Shown here: one piece after another, positions 1-13,518 of the stretch
Position numbering within the stretch: position 1 is the first letter of the stretch
Layout of the letters: each line of letters begins with the position of its first letter
Source of the DNA: Conoideocrella luteorostrata
Taxonomy: Eukaryota > Ascomycota > Sordariomycetes > Hypocreales > Clavicipitaceae
Length of the DNA: 64,000 nt
Reading direction: 5' to 3'
Assembly (NCBI GenBank): GCA_032433595.1
Contig: JASWJB010000236.1
Coordinates: 1 to 64,000, forward strand
Notes under the pieces: generated by a model
Databases searched by the model: none
Told to the model about the DNA's origin: nothing
Seen by the model: the letters and a program-made list of their open reading frames with translations, nothing else
Translations under genes and position numbers: made by a program

Positions 1-191
1 CCACCACCACCGCCTCCCGCGGTATTCATTGTCCCTGACGTACCCGGTCTCACACCCTCGCAGCCTACGTTCCTTTTGATCTTCTCGCATCATCACGACA
101 ACTTTCCTCCATCGCAGTGGCCGTGCCTGTCGCTTGCTGTTCTTGTGAACCTCTTACCTTCACTTTTCCGCATATCTCCAACGTTGTAAAC

Positions 192-1276
192 ATGAACCCT
201 GAGTGGTACGCGCTGAACCAGACTACTCCCCCTACCAGGCCGCCAACCTCCTGAAGCCCGCTCAGCACTGACATCTTTATCATAGAGTGCTTCCGGTCCT
301 ATCGCAACACCACCATTCCCACCACCGACGCGAAACCCAATGTGCTCAACGACAGCAAGTTCAGAAAACGGGTACAGAAAAACTAACGCTCCTCGGCTAG
401 ATACGACTACCTCTTCAAGCTGCTTCTCATCGGTGATTCCGGTGTAGGCAAGTCTTGCTTGTTGCTCCGATTCGCCGATGACACTTATACCGAGTCCTAC
501 ATTTCCACCATTGGTGTCGACTTTGTATGCGCAAACACGAAAGTTCATGGCATTGATCGTCGGGAGACTAACGAGCAATTCAGAAAATTCGAACGATAGA
601 GCTTGATGGCAAGACCGTGAAGCTGCAGATCGTACGTCATGCCTAAATAATCCTCATCATCCTTAGGAATGCCAAGTCAAGCTAACCACCAGCACTTGCG
701 CAGTGGGATACTGCCGGTCAAGAACGATTCCGAACCATCACCTCTTCCTACTATCGGGGTGCTCACGGAATTTGCGTTGTTTACGATGTCACCGACATGG
801 ATTCGTTCAACAACGTGAAGCAATGGCTCCAGGAGATTGATCGATATGCCACCGAGGGTGTCAACAAGCTTTTGGTTGGAAACAAGAGTGATATGTCGGA
901 CAAGAAGGTGGTCGAGTACACAGTTGCCAAGGTAAGAAGAGAGATGCTATGGTGGCCTTCCGAATGCACAGAAATGGTCGAGAAGTTGCTTTTACCAGCA
1001 CGGGTTCGACATTTGCGGTTGCGGCAATCAAGGAGTCATCCAGTCTTTCTGAGAGTAATAACTGACTTTCAAATCCAGGAATTTGCCGATAGTCTAGGCA
1101 TTCCATTCCTTGAGACCTCCGCAAAGAATGCTAGCAACGTTGAGCAAGCGTTCTTAACCATGGCCCGACAAATCAAGGAGCGCATGGGTACTACAACAGC
1201 CAACAACACTAAGCCCAGCGTGCAAGTTGGCCAGGGCCAGGGCGTTGGCTCATCCTCAAGCAACAGCTGCTGCTAA
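192..1276 (+). CDS. ypt1: Rab GTPase Ypt1 (Rab1 family)
   Basis: Small GTPase controlling ER-to-Golgi vesicle tethering and autophagy, active on the cytosolic face of early secretory membranes. Five exons: 192-202, 401-524, 584-631, 704-931 and 1079-1276, giving 202 residues. The first exon codes only for MNPE, and the split Glu codon is rebuilt across a 198-bp intron with a CTAAC branch point. Seen in the protein: P-loop GDSGVGKS (about residues 15-22), switch [26 protein letters not shown] and a C-terminal CC for double geranylgeranylation. Length and motif order match Rab1/Ypt1 rather than Sec4. Intron 4 (932-1078) is a multiple of three and free of stops, so its retention would insert 49 residues. 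It converges on the next gene, with 1.5 kb between the two stop codons. Confidence 0.96.
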
Positions 1277-2793
1277 ATCGCAGAGTTGTTTTGAATACAG
1301 AGTTGCGACGGAGTAAGGTAAGACTGGGCGAAGCTAAAGGGACACGACTGGGCAGGCTGCCTTTACGATATATTTTCATTCCCTTTTATTTTCAGTATCT
1401 CTTCTTCCGCGCATAGACTGAATTGTGTCCATTTGGATTTTCTCTTTCTCTCTCTCTCTTTCTACAAACAGGCCACGAGACCGCGCACTCTGCTTTGGAT
1501 CGAGACAGTCCGGTTCAAGTGAGATGTGGGACGACTGATACTTGCCGAGGACGGCAGAGTCGTTAAACTGGGGAATTGGGATAAGGAGTGCCTTGTGGAC
1601 TGCTGGACATTTTTGCTCGGATAATTTTTCCCGTTGTTGAAACGAAGACACGATGGCAATGGGACCTATTCGCGAACTGCAGCAACATGCCTTAAGTTGA
1701 CTTTATTTCTTTGCTTGTTATTCTGTCGTTCTGTTTCATGGTTAGTAATCAAGGGAGATTTGACTTGTTTATTTTGGACTTTGTGCGTGTGCGAGAATGG
1801 GCATTAATACGAGGGAATATTGACGTTACGTCTTTGGGAACATATTAAATCGTGAATGCTGGCTAGCTGTCCGGGCAATGTCCTTTCTTGGAACGCAACG
1901 GATTGTCTCTGTTTCCATCCACAGTGCAAATCATTCCCAGCTCTAAAATTGTTAGGTTTGTGCCACAAACACATTATTTAAGAAAAGAATATGAGCAGTT
2001 CAAGGCGCGGCTGGACTGACAAAATGAATGTGCTTATCTGAACCATACGCAGCCTACGCCGATAGCCAATATCCAACCAGGTCTCTTCAGGTCTTATCGA
2101 GTCCCTTCAGTTCCTGCGATACTTATGTCTGCAAGATCGAAAGGCCCAGATGGATGGATACGCGGCCTCATAGCTCAAGCGCTGAGTCAATACTTTCTCT
2201 CAGTTAACCAAAAAAAAAAAGACACTCATCATCGAAGCCGCCCAACTACTTATGAATACGCAACACGTTGCTTAGCCTCTCGAACACGCTCCCCGAGAGA
2301 TGTATGCTTAGTGGAGTCACAGTTGCTAAAGAGAGTGAAAGTGTTTGACTTTTGTGTACCACAAATAGTGTGTATAGAACCAACAGAGAAACCCGCATGG
2401 CTAAGCTATTCTTACAATATCTTTTCACATAGCCATTCCATCATTTTGTGTGCTCTCTGATCAGTCGAAACGATCACGCGCCACCTCCCACCCCCCCCAA
2501 AAAAATAGGTAAAAGAACTTCCCGTAACAAGATTGGTTTCCTATAAAATGCCCCCCCCTCCCAGTCAAGCTTATCATTTCTCTATGTACGCGGCTCTCAG
2601 GAATACTACGTCCGCCAGAATTCCAGAGACGAGGCTAACAGCTCGATACTCAAGTACGACATCTGAATACAATATTATAAAAATAAAAAAACAGGACAGA
2701 GGGAAACGGAATTAAGGAGAGGGATTGTGTAATCAAACAGAGCTATCGAGCTCTCTTATCCTAGTGAATGAAATGAAGACAATGGACGAAAGA
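1277..2793. other. Convergent intergenic region
   Basis: This lies between two convergent stop codons and should hold the 3' UTRs of both genes. It contains a CT-rich tract near 1440-1462, an A10 run near 2210 and C/A runs near 2490-2505. Open frames here are short, lack family resemblance and have no plausible splice partners. I see no tRNA or other gene. Confidence 0.6.
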
Positions 2794-5700
2794 TTATGCC
2801 AAACCCAAAAATTTGAGTGCCTTACGGCTGTTGGGCTTTCGAATAACTCGCTTTTGCATAAACACAGGCATGAGCCGACGCTCATCTAAGTCGTCATCGC
2901 TGTCATCAATGAAGTCGAGACCTGTCGGAGACTCCGTCTCGGTCTGTGGAGCACTCTTGTTGCGTAGCTTGGTTAAGCTACGCTTGCTTTTGATAGATTT
3001 CAGCGTTTTTATGGTTCCGGCCAGTGATGGTGCACGTAGTGAAACAGCAGGCGACGTAGGCGGTGCAGAATCAGGGGCCGGTGCAGGTATTGGTGGTACT
3101 GGCACAGCTGCATTATGTGATGATGGTGGTGATACAGAGGCTGATTTTGGTGAAGCTGGGCTTTGAGCTGACGGCTTGGGGATCTCAGACATTTGATCTT
3201 TCTTCATGCTTAGTGGCGGTGGTTTTTTCTTCTTGGGCTTCTCCGTCCATTGTTCATCAACTGGTGCTTCGGGTTCTTCAATGTCTATATTCCACACTGT
3301 GGAGACAAAAGTTGCGATGTCTTTCTCTGAAGCAGTGGAAGTCAACAGATAGTTGGCCTTTGATACGGCAACCTCAGATGAAGATCTAGAGGAGAAAGGT
3401 GTGCGTGCTGATTTGCTCTCTGATTTACTATTGATGGATGCTCCGCGAATGTGCTTGAATGGCGAGTCCTCTTTGCTCTTCGAGTCCACAATCTGAGCCA
3501 CTTTCATAACATCAATTCCGATGAGTTTCTGCAAAGCCAGCACAGTAGCTAAATGCTCTGGAGGATATAGAAGCAGGAGGTACCGGACATCCGTATGAAG
3601 GGCCAAGTACGTTTCTAAGTGTGGAATGATCAGAGTCGCCAGCAGATACGAGTTGGTAAACGGATTGTCGGTCTGGTTGGCCAGTCGCTGAGCCGTAAAG
3701 GCTTGCATAGCATTGGCTAGCAAATACCTAGCATCTTTGGTTAGCACTATGCCCAGTTCCTATGATGGAGGCTATCAAGACTTACCTAAAATCCACTCTG
3801 CCGGTCTTGACTATCTCGCAAGATTTTCTTCCAACTTTCTCTAGTCTACCCGTCACTGCTGACGAATACTCTTTTTGAACACCCTTCTGAGAACCGATAG
3901 CAAGAATCTGGGTTCCGTTACTATCATCTTTCTGCGGGCTACCAGGCTCCCCACCTCTGAACATGGGTTTCCAAAGCTCGTCGAATTCTGGGAGAAGAGA
4001 GAACTGAAACTGACGGTAGCCTTCTGTGTCTGGTGGGAAGTATTCACCAAGTATGGACCTTAGTGAGTTTTGCACCGAGACTGCTGTTTGGCCTAACGTC
4101 ATGTCGAATTCGTGGACTTTGTACTCATTGTTGTATTCATGATAACCGGCTGTAGTTGGTGGGGGAGTATGTGCAGGTGTTGGGGGCCGAACGATCGACA
4201 CAGTAGACACAAGCTGCAGGGATTTTGGTGGCTGCCAAACTGGTTGCGTATAGGCGAAAGGGTCGTAGTCATCTGCCCCAGGAGACACCATATCTGGTTC
4301 CTTGAGACCAATATCCATTTTCTCACCACTTTTGGGCGATAGCTGTGATGGAGTTCCTGGTAAAGTGTCGATGTTCTCAAGATCGGATGCAGCAGGAGAA
4401 TATGATAACAAAGGATATCGACGGTTTTTGAACGCGTGGACAGCCGACTCGAGCAAAATGTCTGAAGACTCGTCTTTAAAGAAGACAACGAGATCCTCAA
4501 CCAGAGGTAGAACAGGCTGGAATCCCATGTCCTTAGCAAGGCTCTGTCGAGCATCCGTACCACGATCGACATAGTTGGGATTCACACTGTCGATCACCTC
4601 CCGAGTCTTCTTTTTCTTCCTTTCTACCGGAACTGGTTCCATGGCCACAGTTGACAGTCGAGACCTCACCAAAACTGTTCGGGGCCTCTCCATAACACCC
4701 ATACAACTGAACCTCCGCCCTTTGTCATCCGATAGCCAAGGGGTAGCTTGGGGATGTTGCAAAGCTCTGGGGGTGTCAGGTTCTTCCAGCCAGGACACAG
4801 AGGGGATACCAAGATCTCTAAACTTTGGACTAGAAGGATATATCCTGTCGAGAGATTTAACCCGCGCTATTGAATTTCTGCCCACGGAACGCCTTATGTC
4901 CAGCACGGAGGCCTCTCCGTAAACAATATGATCTGTTGAAAGGATGCTAAATGCCTCGGATTTTGGCGAGATAGCGGTGGCATCAGCGAGATGTCCAGTA
5001 GATTTCGGTTCATACGCCTCCCCCATACAGCTAGCGGGGTAGTAGTTTGGTGTTGAAAAAGGTATAATAATACTAAGACGAGGCTTATCCAGTGTCTTCT
5101 CTTGAACATATGAGGTGACAGCGCCAGGAGTCGGTGGAGCGCTGAGACTCTCCATGGCGTCCCCAGCATTGCTCTCTTCTTCGTTCTGCCGGGCACCAAA
5201 CACATAGAAAGGCGTTGAATCATCGAGTTCATCGAAGAAGCCATATAAGGGGAGACTTGAACTGCGAGGTCGAGATGCCAAGCTCAGATGAAGATCGTTT
5301 GAGGGCTGCAAATTCGCTGTTTGGCGGTCTAGGGCATCAGCCGCTCGCATGGCTCTTGTAATGGGATCCTCCTCTAGAATGCCGGCGTCATCCATCGCGC
5401 CTGCATAGCCGAAAGCGTTTCGATCTCTCATGGCACGATCCGATATTTGCTTCTCTAACCCAGCCAAGCCATCTTTAACAATTTCTTCAAAAATAGCCTC
5501 AGCCTCGGCTTTGTCGCCATCTGTGTCATGCTTCATGATTTCCTGAACACAGAGTGCTTGAGCTCCAGGGGTACCTCCGCTCAGAAAAACCAGTCGTTTG
5601 TGGTCTGCTGTTGAGCCATCCAAGAAGTCACGAGCCGCATTGTTGCGTGCTACAAGAGCGTTGTGGATTTGCCTGACGAAACATCGCGCGTCAAAGCAGT

Positions 5701-5860
5701 GATCTTGGTCTTGATCTCCCGACTTGATGTAAGACTCGACGCTTGGCAATATAAGAAGCTGTGGTGAAGTAGGCAGCAGGCGAAGCTGGGTTAACACAAG
5801 GTCTGATTTTCCTTCAAAGGCAACAATGCTGCCCATGAGTGGCTGTGGCCGTGTCGTCAT
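2794..5860 (-). CDS. Large conserved fungal protein, function unknown
   Basis: Two exons on the minus strand (5860-3786 and 3727-2794) joined by a 58-bp intron with a GTAAGT donor and GCTAAC branch point; 1002 residues. The ATG at 5860 follows CAAC and begins MTTRPQPLMGS; upstream in-frame ATGs exist but have weaker context. The N-terminal 200 residues look folded and include a helical stretch ending in an EEDPITRAMRAAD-like segment. The middle is long, Ser/Pro-rich and probably disordered. About residues 630-800, across the splice junction, form a second ordered helical segment with several hydrophobic stretches. The tail is basic and Pro/Ser-rich. I recognise no catalytic motif, and automated pipelines may label such proteins 'mucin-like' from composition alone. 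The gene model is well supported; the function is unknown. Confidence 0.82.
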
Positions 5861-6151
5861 GTTGAGCAAAATCATGTGCAATGCAGAGTGGTGAGAGAAG
5901 ACAAAAAGTAAAATAGAGATGGAACACAAAGGTGGAAACGAAAGAAGAAAACAACAAAGGGTTCAATGTTGTGTCCAGTGAATTGGGGTAAGAAGGGACG
6001 AGAAGATATGTTAAAAAGACATTTGTATTGCACAATGTCTCTGTGATATTAATAACAGCCAGGCCGAGTATTAATAGCACCCCTGCTTCTTGGGCCGCGA
6101 GCACACAATCCAAACGCCGCCAAACCAAGCCTCCGGAACTTGCCTCCCGTC

Positions 6152-6180
6152 TACTCCGTATATAATTTAACTACTCCGTA
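6152..6180. repeat. Two TACTCCGTA copies in direct orientation
   Basis: Copies at 6152-6160 and 6172-6180, spaced 20 bp start to start, each preceded by C. They lie about 300 bp upstream of the start codon of the large unknown gene ending at 5860. Confidence 0.8.
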
Positions 6181-8738
6181 CTGCCAAATGAGCTGAGACT
6201 GCAAGCAGAGAATTGAATTGAATGACAGTTGGGGGGTTCCCTGGCAACTCCTCACGGTCGAATCGAAAGCTCGCGAGCGTTGGCAGTTGGAACAATAAAC
6301 CGCAGACAGCAAGGAACGGGTCTCTTGGAAGGTGCAAGTCTGAACACGAACCACACAACATGGATGAGCAAATTGGTGAAAGGAGAGGTCGGGACGGTCG
6401 ATTAGTGCATGCATGTTCCCATTCTCGAAAGAAAGAGAGGAAGAAGAAAATTCAGAGACAAGACCCCGAGCTGGTCGTCAGTCTGTCAGTCCGTTCGCTC
6501 TTCACAGCCAGTTGCACAGAGCTTTCTCAACATGACCGCCACTCTCCATTCACCCGTTGTCTCCCACAAGCCTCCCCACGGGCAGAGCTGGCATTATGCA
6601 TGCTGTTCTGGCTGAGCTGGCTAGCTCAATCAAGAGAGATCTAGCCCTTGTGCAAGGGTAGCTCGTAGTAGCAGCCATCCATGACCATGTTGCTAACCAG
6701 GCTTGGGAGTGATGTGCCCGACAGGCATAAGCGCATCCTGGTGCCTGGCAAGCCAGTAAACGCGTGGGTCTCTCTCTCCTCGACTCCGTACTCGGCCTTC
6801 AATACTGGCTTGGAAATGACCATAGACCAGGGCTGGCGACCGAAACCATGGCAAGCCGAGGACGACCCGACAGCCTTGAGCCTGTACGGAGTAGTACTAG
6901 TACTAGTATACTAGAATCGCGTTTGCCCGGTCACTGTGGATGTCCTTGGGTGTCACCTCAGGGTTGGGTTGACGATGGTGCGCACGGATGTCAGAAGCTC
7001 CTCCCTCGGTGCTCGCTGCCTGCTAACTTCTCAGCAGCCGTCATTACGGAATACAATACTAGTACATTACTACATTGCACATACGGTGTATAATATGTAC
7101 AAAAAAATCTTGTACAATACGCACGAACTTCAACCGTAGACGTCAAAGTATGGACCCGGAAAAGCTGGGACCACGCACAGATACACAGGTTGCTGCTTGC
7201 TTTTTCCGTGGCACAGGGAAAAGAAAAAAGACGAAAAAGGGAGCCGAGAAGAAATACTATCAGGCTAAACCATTCAGAGTACTCCACTCGGGAGAGCGTG
7301 AAATTATGCCAAAAACGCTACCGGCCATGTGCAACAATACAACACAGTACTTCGTACTTGGTACAACAAAGCAGCCTCGTCCCGCTGTCGTTGGACAATG
7401 TTGCGTCAAATGTTATTCAAAGTCATCCCCTGCCTCCTTGGATCTGCAATTCGAAGAATTTGGCCATTTCCGTCACAGGTTGGTCACCCGCTAGCGGTAT
7501 TTGAAGTTGGGTTCCTGACAGGGCAGGGGTCCAAATTGCGGACCCAAGTCTAGGAAAAAGGGGGTCTAGGACGCGCTAGACAATAATCTTGGTGTTCAGC
7601 GTCACCGGAGTTGCGGAGGAAGCGTCGGGTAGCTGTGCATCCATTTCTATGGCATTGTGCGATTGTGCCATCACATCTGCCACTTTAAACCATTAGCTAC
7701 GTATCGCGATCGCTAATGGGGGTATGGAGTACTCTGAACACCCAGCAAGAAAACAATCTTCATCTGTGATGTACTACCCAAAAAGTGACGCATCATGTTA
7801 TATTCATCTATGCTCTGGAGCGCTACGTCAATTTCACGCGCCTCCAGAGCATCGTCTGCTTTTCCTCGGGTTCGCTATTCCAACAAACATTGTATTCCAC
7901 AACACAACATGAAGTTCATCGTTGGTTGGAGCTCTAACCCGGTAGGTCAAGGGCGCCGCCACGAATCCAAATGGAGTTGGACATACGGGGTACGGACTGC
8001 GTGATCAAGTGCCAAGGCAATGCGGCTGACTCCCGGCAAAGACGCGGTGGATTGGTAGGCTAAAGCATTGTACTAGTATTGCATTGTATTCCTGATATCG
8101 CCGGATACAAATTGTTACATTGCCGTTTGTTGCGTGTCATCATGCGAAGTTTTCGGTAATGTTGTACGATGAAACACATACTACTTCTTATCACTTATCG
8201 GCTCATGTTGTGCGTTCGTAGAGTCCGCAACAAAAAATCATATAACTCTTGCGTGGCTGTATTGGCTCCGTGTGATGGAAGAAAAAGAAAAACTATTGTA
8301 GTTTGGCTGTACGACGTCTTGTTGGATGTGTTGGTTCGTTAGGCTCAAGCTCTGATGGGCCACTCATCTCTCCGCGACCAGCGGTGCAGTACTAACGCTT
8401 CTGCTTACACAATTAGTTCCCTTGACAGAGAGTGCTAGTAAGTCGCGCGAGGAAAAAGCAAGGCAAGTCAATACGATTAGCTCGCGTCTCCGTCTCATCC
8501 CAGCCAGACCCCATTGTCAGCATTGTCGAGTAAAGTATGACAAGGCTTCGGACAAATTGATTATGCCAACTGAAAAAGATAGTTTCAACCCGATTCCAGC
8601 TCATAGATGTGGAGGCTTTGACATCGTTCGTCCGGGGCACATGCATCAAACCGTTTCTAATGCGGTTGACAGTAAAATCCCGTACTAAGGAACTATAGAT
8701 GTTTTAGCCAAGCGTCAGTCTTGGCATTGTACTAAAAC

Positions 8739-8754
8739 TACTCCGTACTCCGTA
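8739..8754. repeat. Tandem TACTCCGTACTCCGTA
   Basis: Two overlapping copies of the 9-bp motif sharing a TA, giving a 7-bp period. The same 16-bp form recurs at 10566, 22294 and 50701, and its complement at 9103. Confidence 0.8.
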
Positions 8755-9102
8755 CTACATCGAGTAATAGGTTCGAGAGATCCGCACCGAGCCGCCCACG
8801 TGCTACTGCGTACAGTATGTACCCTATGCTCTGTGGAGATTTAGACCAGACAGCTTCGACCAGGCAAACCAAGTACGATAATAGATGTCTTCTTTCAACT
8901 CCGTTCCAAGCACGAGGATATCGCTTAGCCCCCCAGTTATGAGCTCCTTACCGCTCGATGCTCCGTGCCGAGTCCTCAACTACGGAGTACCTAGGCAGTC
9001 ACTAAAACGTTGGTTCAAAAGGACTCGTGGTCCAACGGGCGCTTATCCCTGCCGGGCCGCTTGCAATTCATCCACCCCGCAAAGTCAGTAAATTATGCAA
9101 AA

Positions 9103-9118
9103 TACGGAGTACGGAGTA
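9103..9118. repeat. Tandem TACGGAGTACGGAGTA
   Basis: Complementary orientation of the 16-bp tandem form of the dispersed motif. Confidence 0.8.
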
Positions 9119-9558
9119 GACGATCAGCACTTACTGAAGCGTAGCTCATACAATAACGTATTGTGAGAGCCGTCATGCATCATGTGCTCTTTGGGCGTAA
9201 TTACTTTGGCAAGCGGGCTTGGCCTTCCCACAACGGAGTCGCATTGATACGGAACCTGCTCCGAGCTCGTCCTCCTGGGATAATGATGTAGCAAAGCAAA
9301 AACTTAAAATTATACTCAAGCCACGGAAATGAAACCCCCACTTCAACCGAGAATCTCTTTGTCTGTCAAGCAAGTTGGGAGCCGTGTCTTGGAATACGAT
9401 CAATCAGCTCCAGTTCCCGCGTACCACAGATTGAGAGAATATCCATACTCCGTACCGAGGACATCCAGTAGTTAGCTGTTTCACCAAAGACACTATTTTC
9501 AGCTCGACGAAACCCAGAACGTTGGGACTCACCAGCAGCAGCATGAATGCCCACGATG

Positions 9559-9574
9559 TACTCCGTACGGAGTA
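9559..9574. repeat. Perfect 16-bp palindrome TACTCCGTACGGAGTA
   Basis: Two copies of the dispersed motif placed head to head so that they share a central TA. An identical 16-bp palindrome is at 19488-19503, 10 kb away. Confidence 0.85.
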
Positions 9575-9801
9575 CATAACTAATCCAGCACCAACTTAGC
9601 TGGGCTGCCATGCTGGGGACAAATTACGTGACCCTTAGCAGCGTGGCTGGGTTAGCCGTGAAGGTAACGTAAATTGTCCTCCGTGTGGCTGAATCCTAGA
9701 CATCTGCATTTCCTCCTCAGCCACGTACGTTGGTACTCAAGATGAGCAAAGTTTCTTATCGCCAGCAATCGTAGTCCATTCTACCCCGTTGTAATACATA
9801 C

Positions 9802-9821
9802 TACTCCGTACGTACGGAGTA
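9802..9821. repeat. Inverted pair of TACTCCGTA motifs
   Basis: TACTCCGTA at 9802-9810 and TACGGAGTA at 9813-9821, separated by CG, form a 20-bp perfect palindrome. A further single copy lies at 9853-9861. Confidence 0.8.
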
Positions 9822-10565
9822 CTCTGTAGTTACTATCGATCATGATAGGATGTACTCCGTAGCTTGCCGAGTAATCTGCTTTCGACGTCGCCACGCGCGT
9901 AGACTTGCCGGTGTGTTCCCACCGCCATCCTTCAATCACACGTGGAAGACGGAAATGTCTCTCGCCGGGCCGGGGAAAGAGTAGTAGCTTGTTCGGCTGT
10001 TGCTCGCGTGGTAAATGGTAGTGATGCCAGTTGTTGGTATTTTGTTCTTTATTTTTTTGCCCCCTTCATGCACGCCATGGCGGCGCTGCCACATTCTCAG
10101 TTTCGCGAAGTGGGCAGTATTGAACCCAAACCAAGGAAGCACCATGGAGGATGCGATGCAAACAGTACAATCACTCGCTCCAGCTCACAGGCTTTGCCTG
10201 AATGGAAGAATTCTTAAATACACACACACGAACACGCTCAGTTATGGTTGCTATGATCGTCAATGCATGAACGAACTATTCGCATTAACAAGACAAGTGG
10301 TTCCTAAACCTTGGCTGGATTACAAACGACTAGACTAGTTCGGCAGTTCTTCACGCCACGGCGCTGGCTTGGTGTCTGCTTTGCTGCCGCTAGGTGCCGA
10401 GTGCTCAGTGCTGGCCTTGGCTGCAGACGTCAAACCCGCTCGGTGGGACGCGAGTAGGGGGTATGTACAATAGCTTCGATACACGCTCCGTTGAATCGCG
10501 GAGCATCATACGGGGTAACTGCTCCGTCGTTCTCCGCATGATTCGGCACGCAATCTTGCACGATA

Positions 10566-10581
10566 TACTCCGTACTCCGTA
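10566..10581. repeat. Tandem TACTCCGTACTCCGTA
   Basis: Same 16-bp tandem form as at 8739, with unrelated flanking sequence. Confidence 0.8.
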
Positions 10582-10868
10582 CATCGTTCAGAATATGCGA
10601 TGCGCATGCTATAATGCCAGGGTTCTCCCTACAAGACAAAGACGATGCTACCGATCTCAACTGTTCGCTGCGTTTGCCCGAACCAGCTAGGTTACCAACG
10701 CTACGTTGATGGCCGTATACAATACATACTACGATAAGGTGCGGAATACCGAGAGCAGAGTAACTGCGGAGGATACTGCAGTGGTTCAATTCCCAAGCGT
10801 TCCTAATAAAGGCGCTGCGGAGTGTGAGGATGAGCCGAAACACTGGCTCAATTAATATTGGTTCATTG

Positions 10869-10891
10869 TACGGAGTACGGACTACTCCGTA
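10869..10891. repeat. Inverted pair of TACTCCGTA motifs
   Basis: TACGGAGTA at 10869-10877 and TACTCCGTA at 10883-10891, with a 5-bp spacer, so the two copies can pair as a short stem. Confidence 0.75.
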
Positions 10892-11279
10892 TGGACCACA
10901 TACAATAATACTCTGTGTATGTCGGGATAGCAGGAAAGCAATGCTTTAGACGATGCCGAAATTAAACGCTACCCTTTCCGTGCCTGGCTGCGAAGTAACC
11001 ACTCCCATCATAATCCGAGATTTTTCGGCATGAAAGGCTCCATTGTCTCCACCGTTGCGAAATCAACGGCTGTCAAAAATCGGTTTAACAGCTCGCTGGC
11101 TCAGTAATTATAACCCATCCGAAAAGGGGAGGACAATAAAACTCGACGGTTATTCCCGATCTTTCGGCGACAATTAATAAGCCTTGCCTAGTCAGGGTTC
11201 TTCATCTCATCCTGTCGTGCTATATCGTGGTGTATAGTGCAACATTGAGTTGCTCCGTATACAGCAGGCTAGCACTCGG

Positions 11280-11295
11280 TACGGAGTACTCCGTA
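11280..11295. repeat. Palindrome TACGGAGTACTCCGTA
   Basis: The two orientations overlap in the opposite arrangement to that at 9559, sharing a central TA. Confidence 0.85.
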
Positions 11296-13416
11296 GTTAC
11301 GATAGAAATCGTTATGGAAACCATGAACAGAAAAGCAAATAACTTCCCAAGCCAATTATCCGGATTGCCAGGCCGAGGAGACGGTGAGGGTTTGACCCCT
11401 GATGGCGTTGGAAAGCCAACCACTCAAAATCCAGGTAATCGATACAGCTGGCCCGGCAGATCTTCTTTCGCATTGGTCCATAATCCGGGCTTGGTGTTGT
11501 ACACACAGTCTATGCCCATGAATTTCCAACCCCCCAGAGTCGCGTTGCGGCACGCCTGCTGGGTTGGAAACTATTGGACCCCCGAGAGATAATGAGAGCT
11601 TTCCTGGATATATGACATGGTAGCCCCAAGAGTGATGAAAGAGGGCATCGACCCCACCAGCCAAAGGTTAAGTGGTTGAGTGGTTAACTAAGGCGCAGGA
11701 CGTGGTGCTAGCTTCTTTAGCCTGCCCAGGGTCACCATGAGCCGTCGGCACTGGCAGGAGCGGTGCATCAATGTCGGGCAAGCAAACATTGTACTAGTAT
11801 GTACTTATAACCCCTTGTTAGACTTTGCAGGGATTAAGAGCACTCGTCCACACGCCTGCACGCCTTAGTCGCACAAAAAGCAACAATATTGTGCTCCGTA
11901 CTACACTGCCGTCTCGTCACTTTGCCATTATCGCCAACCGGTGTGATGAGCCTTCTGGTGACGACCGGGTACCAATATTGGCGTCGCCAATGATGATCAA
12001 AGACTATACACGGAGTACGGAGTACAGATAAGCCAAGTTGATTTTTGGGGTGCTACAGCCCCTGATGCGAGATCACATCACATTGTCGACGGCAGGTATC
12101 AGGCATCCCAGGAGCACCAGTCGGACTGCAATAGCCCAACCGAGTGGGTAGCCCATGTTTCAAAAACGCGAACAAAAAAAAAATGTCTCGCGGGCTGCCC
12201 GGAGTTAAAAAGACCTCGTTACTATCTCAAAGAGCCACGAAGGTTCACCAATAAACCATCAGCATTGTCCATACGTTGCGCGATACGAGTCATTCCAAGC
12301 CGTTCGCAAGTCAAAGTATCCCGACCCTCGTCCAAGAGGATATTTCTCCATTATTCTCCATCAGCTCCATCCTACGAATAGAATCGATCCCGGACGTGTT
12401 TGTCATGACCGCATGTCACTGTGGAATACAAAAGCGGGTTTACCTTTACTGCTAGACGATAAAGCCCCATGTTTCATCGATCAAAATGTCTGTGATTGAG
12501 AATGGTGGGAGGGGAAATCCATCTATTCATGGAGCAATGTAACCCTACAGAGTTTTACGAGCGCCAAAGAAAAAAAAAACTTGTTTAAACTTCCAAGATA
12601 ACAATTTTAGTTTTTGGTGGCATGGCATTGAGATGGGGCGCTAAATTCGTTTCAGTTTTTTGTGGCTATTGCGTAGCGCCCGCAATTCTGCGCGGCAAAT
12701 CTCGACAGGCCAGGCGCTTCTCTGTGCTCGAATGTGCATTGTTTATGATAGCGTAGTTGAGAAACCAACATGGAAAAAAAAAATAGGAGAAATATCCCGC
12801 AGGTCTATGCAGTTCACGTGTGACGTGGCTCGTACGTGAAATTAGTTGCTACGACACTCTGCACATACGGCGTTCAGCAAGCGAAGACCGATGTTACACG
12901 TGATGCCATTAAATGCTCTGCAATATGTTCTCTGTACGATGAACGAGCTCCGAGCTCGTGGTTGAGTCTTTGAAGCATTTTTCTAACTTTCCTTTTTCTT
13001 CTTCGTTTCTGGCCCTTGTTCTCATCTCTTTCATTGTCAGGGTTTGAAGTAAGACAGTTAATGTACACTACATGAACCGGCACAGCCTCGAATGAGAGAC
13101 ATGGCGATGACTAGTCGGTGGCATCTGAAACGTTTTCTTTCGGAGAAGGCGCCGGCTTAGTGCTTCCGCAATGCGTATTGTAGTATTTTTTTTCTTACAA
13201 GCTGTGTTGTTTCGATTCGAAACAGGACTGTTCACTCGCCTACTCTCATACATCGGACAATGGAGATCGGATCGGGTAAGCTTTCTAAATGAAACGAACT
13301 TGTTTAATCACATGAAACAAACCCTTATTTTGGCCATGTGGTAGTGTCTTTGAGCAGTCCTTGGAAATGTAGAAAACATGTCTCGCTTGCATCATATCAG
13401 TTGAGTACAGCAATCG

Positions 13417-13432
13417 TACGGAGTGCTCCGTA
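13417..13432. repeat. Imperfect motif palindrome near a gene 3' end
   Basis: TACGGAGTGCTCCGTA, the 16-bp palindrome with one changed central base. It lies about 100 bp beyond the stop codon of the neighbouring WD40 gene. Confidence 0.7.
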
Positions 13433-13518
13433 CGCCTATTGGAGTCGCCAACCAGATTGATATTGTGTTTTCGAGTTTGTTACTCCGTGCTCCGTAGTCA
13501 GTTAGTTGCCAAATAATC

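Noticed and set aside
11227..11664. Overlapping open frames of about 100-120 codons on both strands
   Set aside because: Neither resembles a known family, the plus-strand frame runs through motif copies, and no splice partners extend it.
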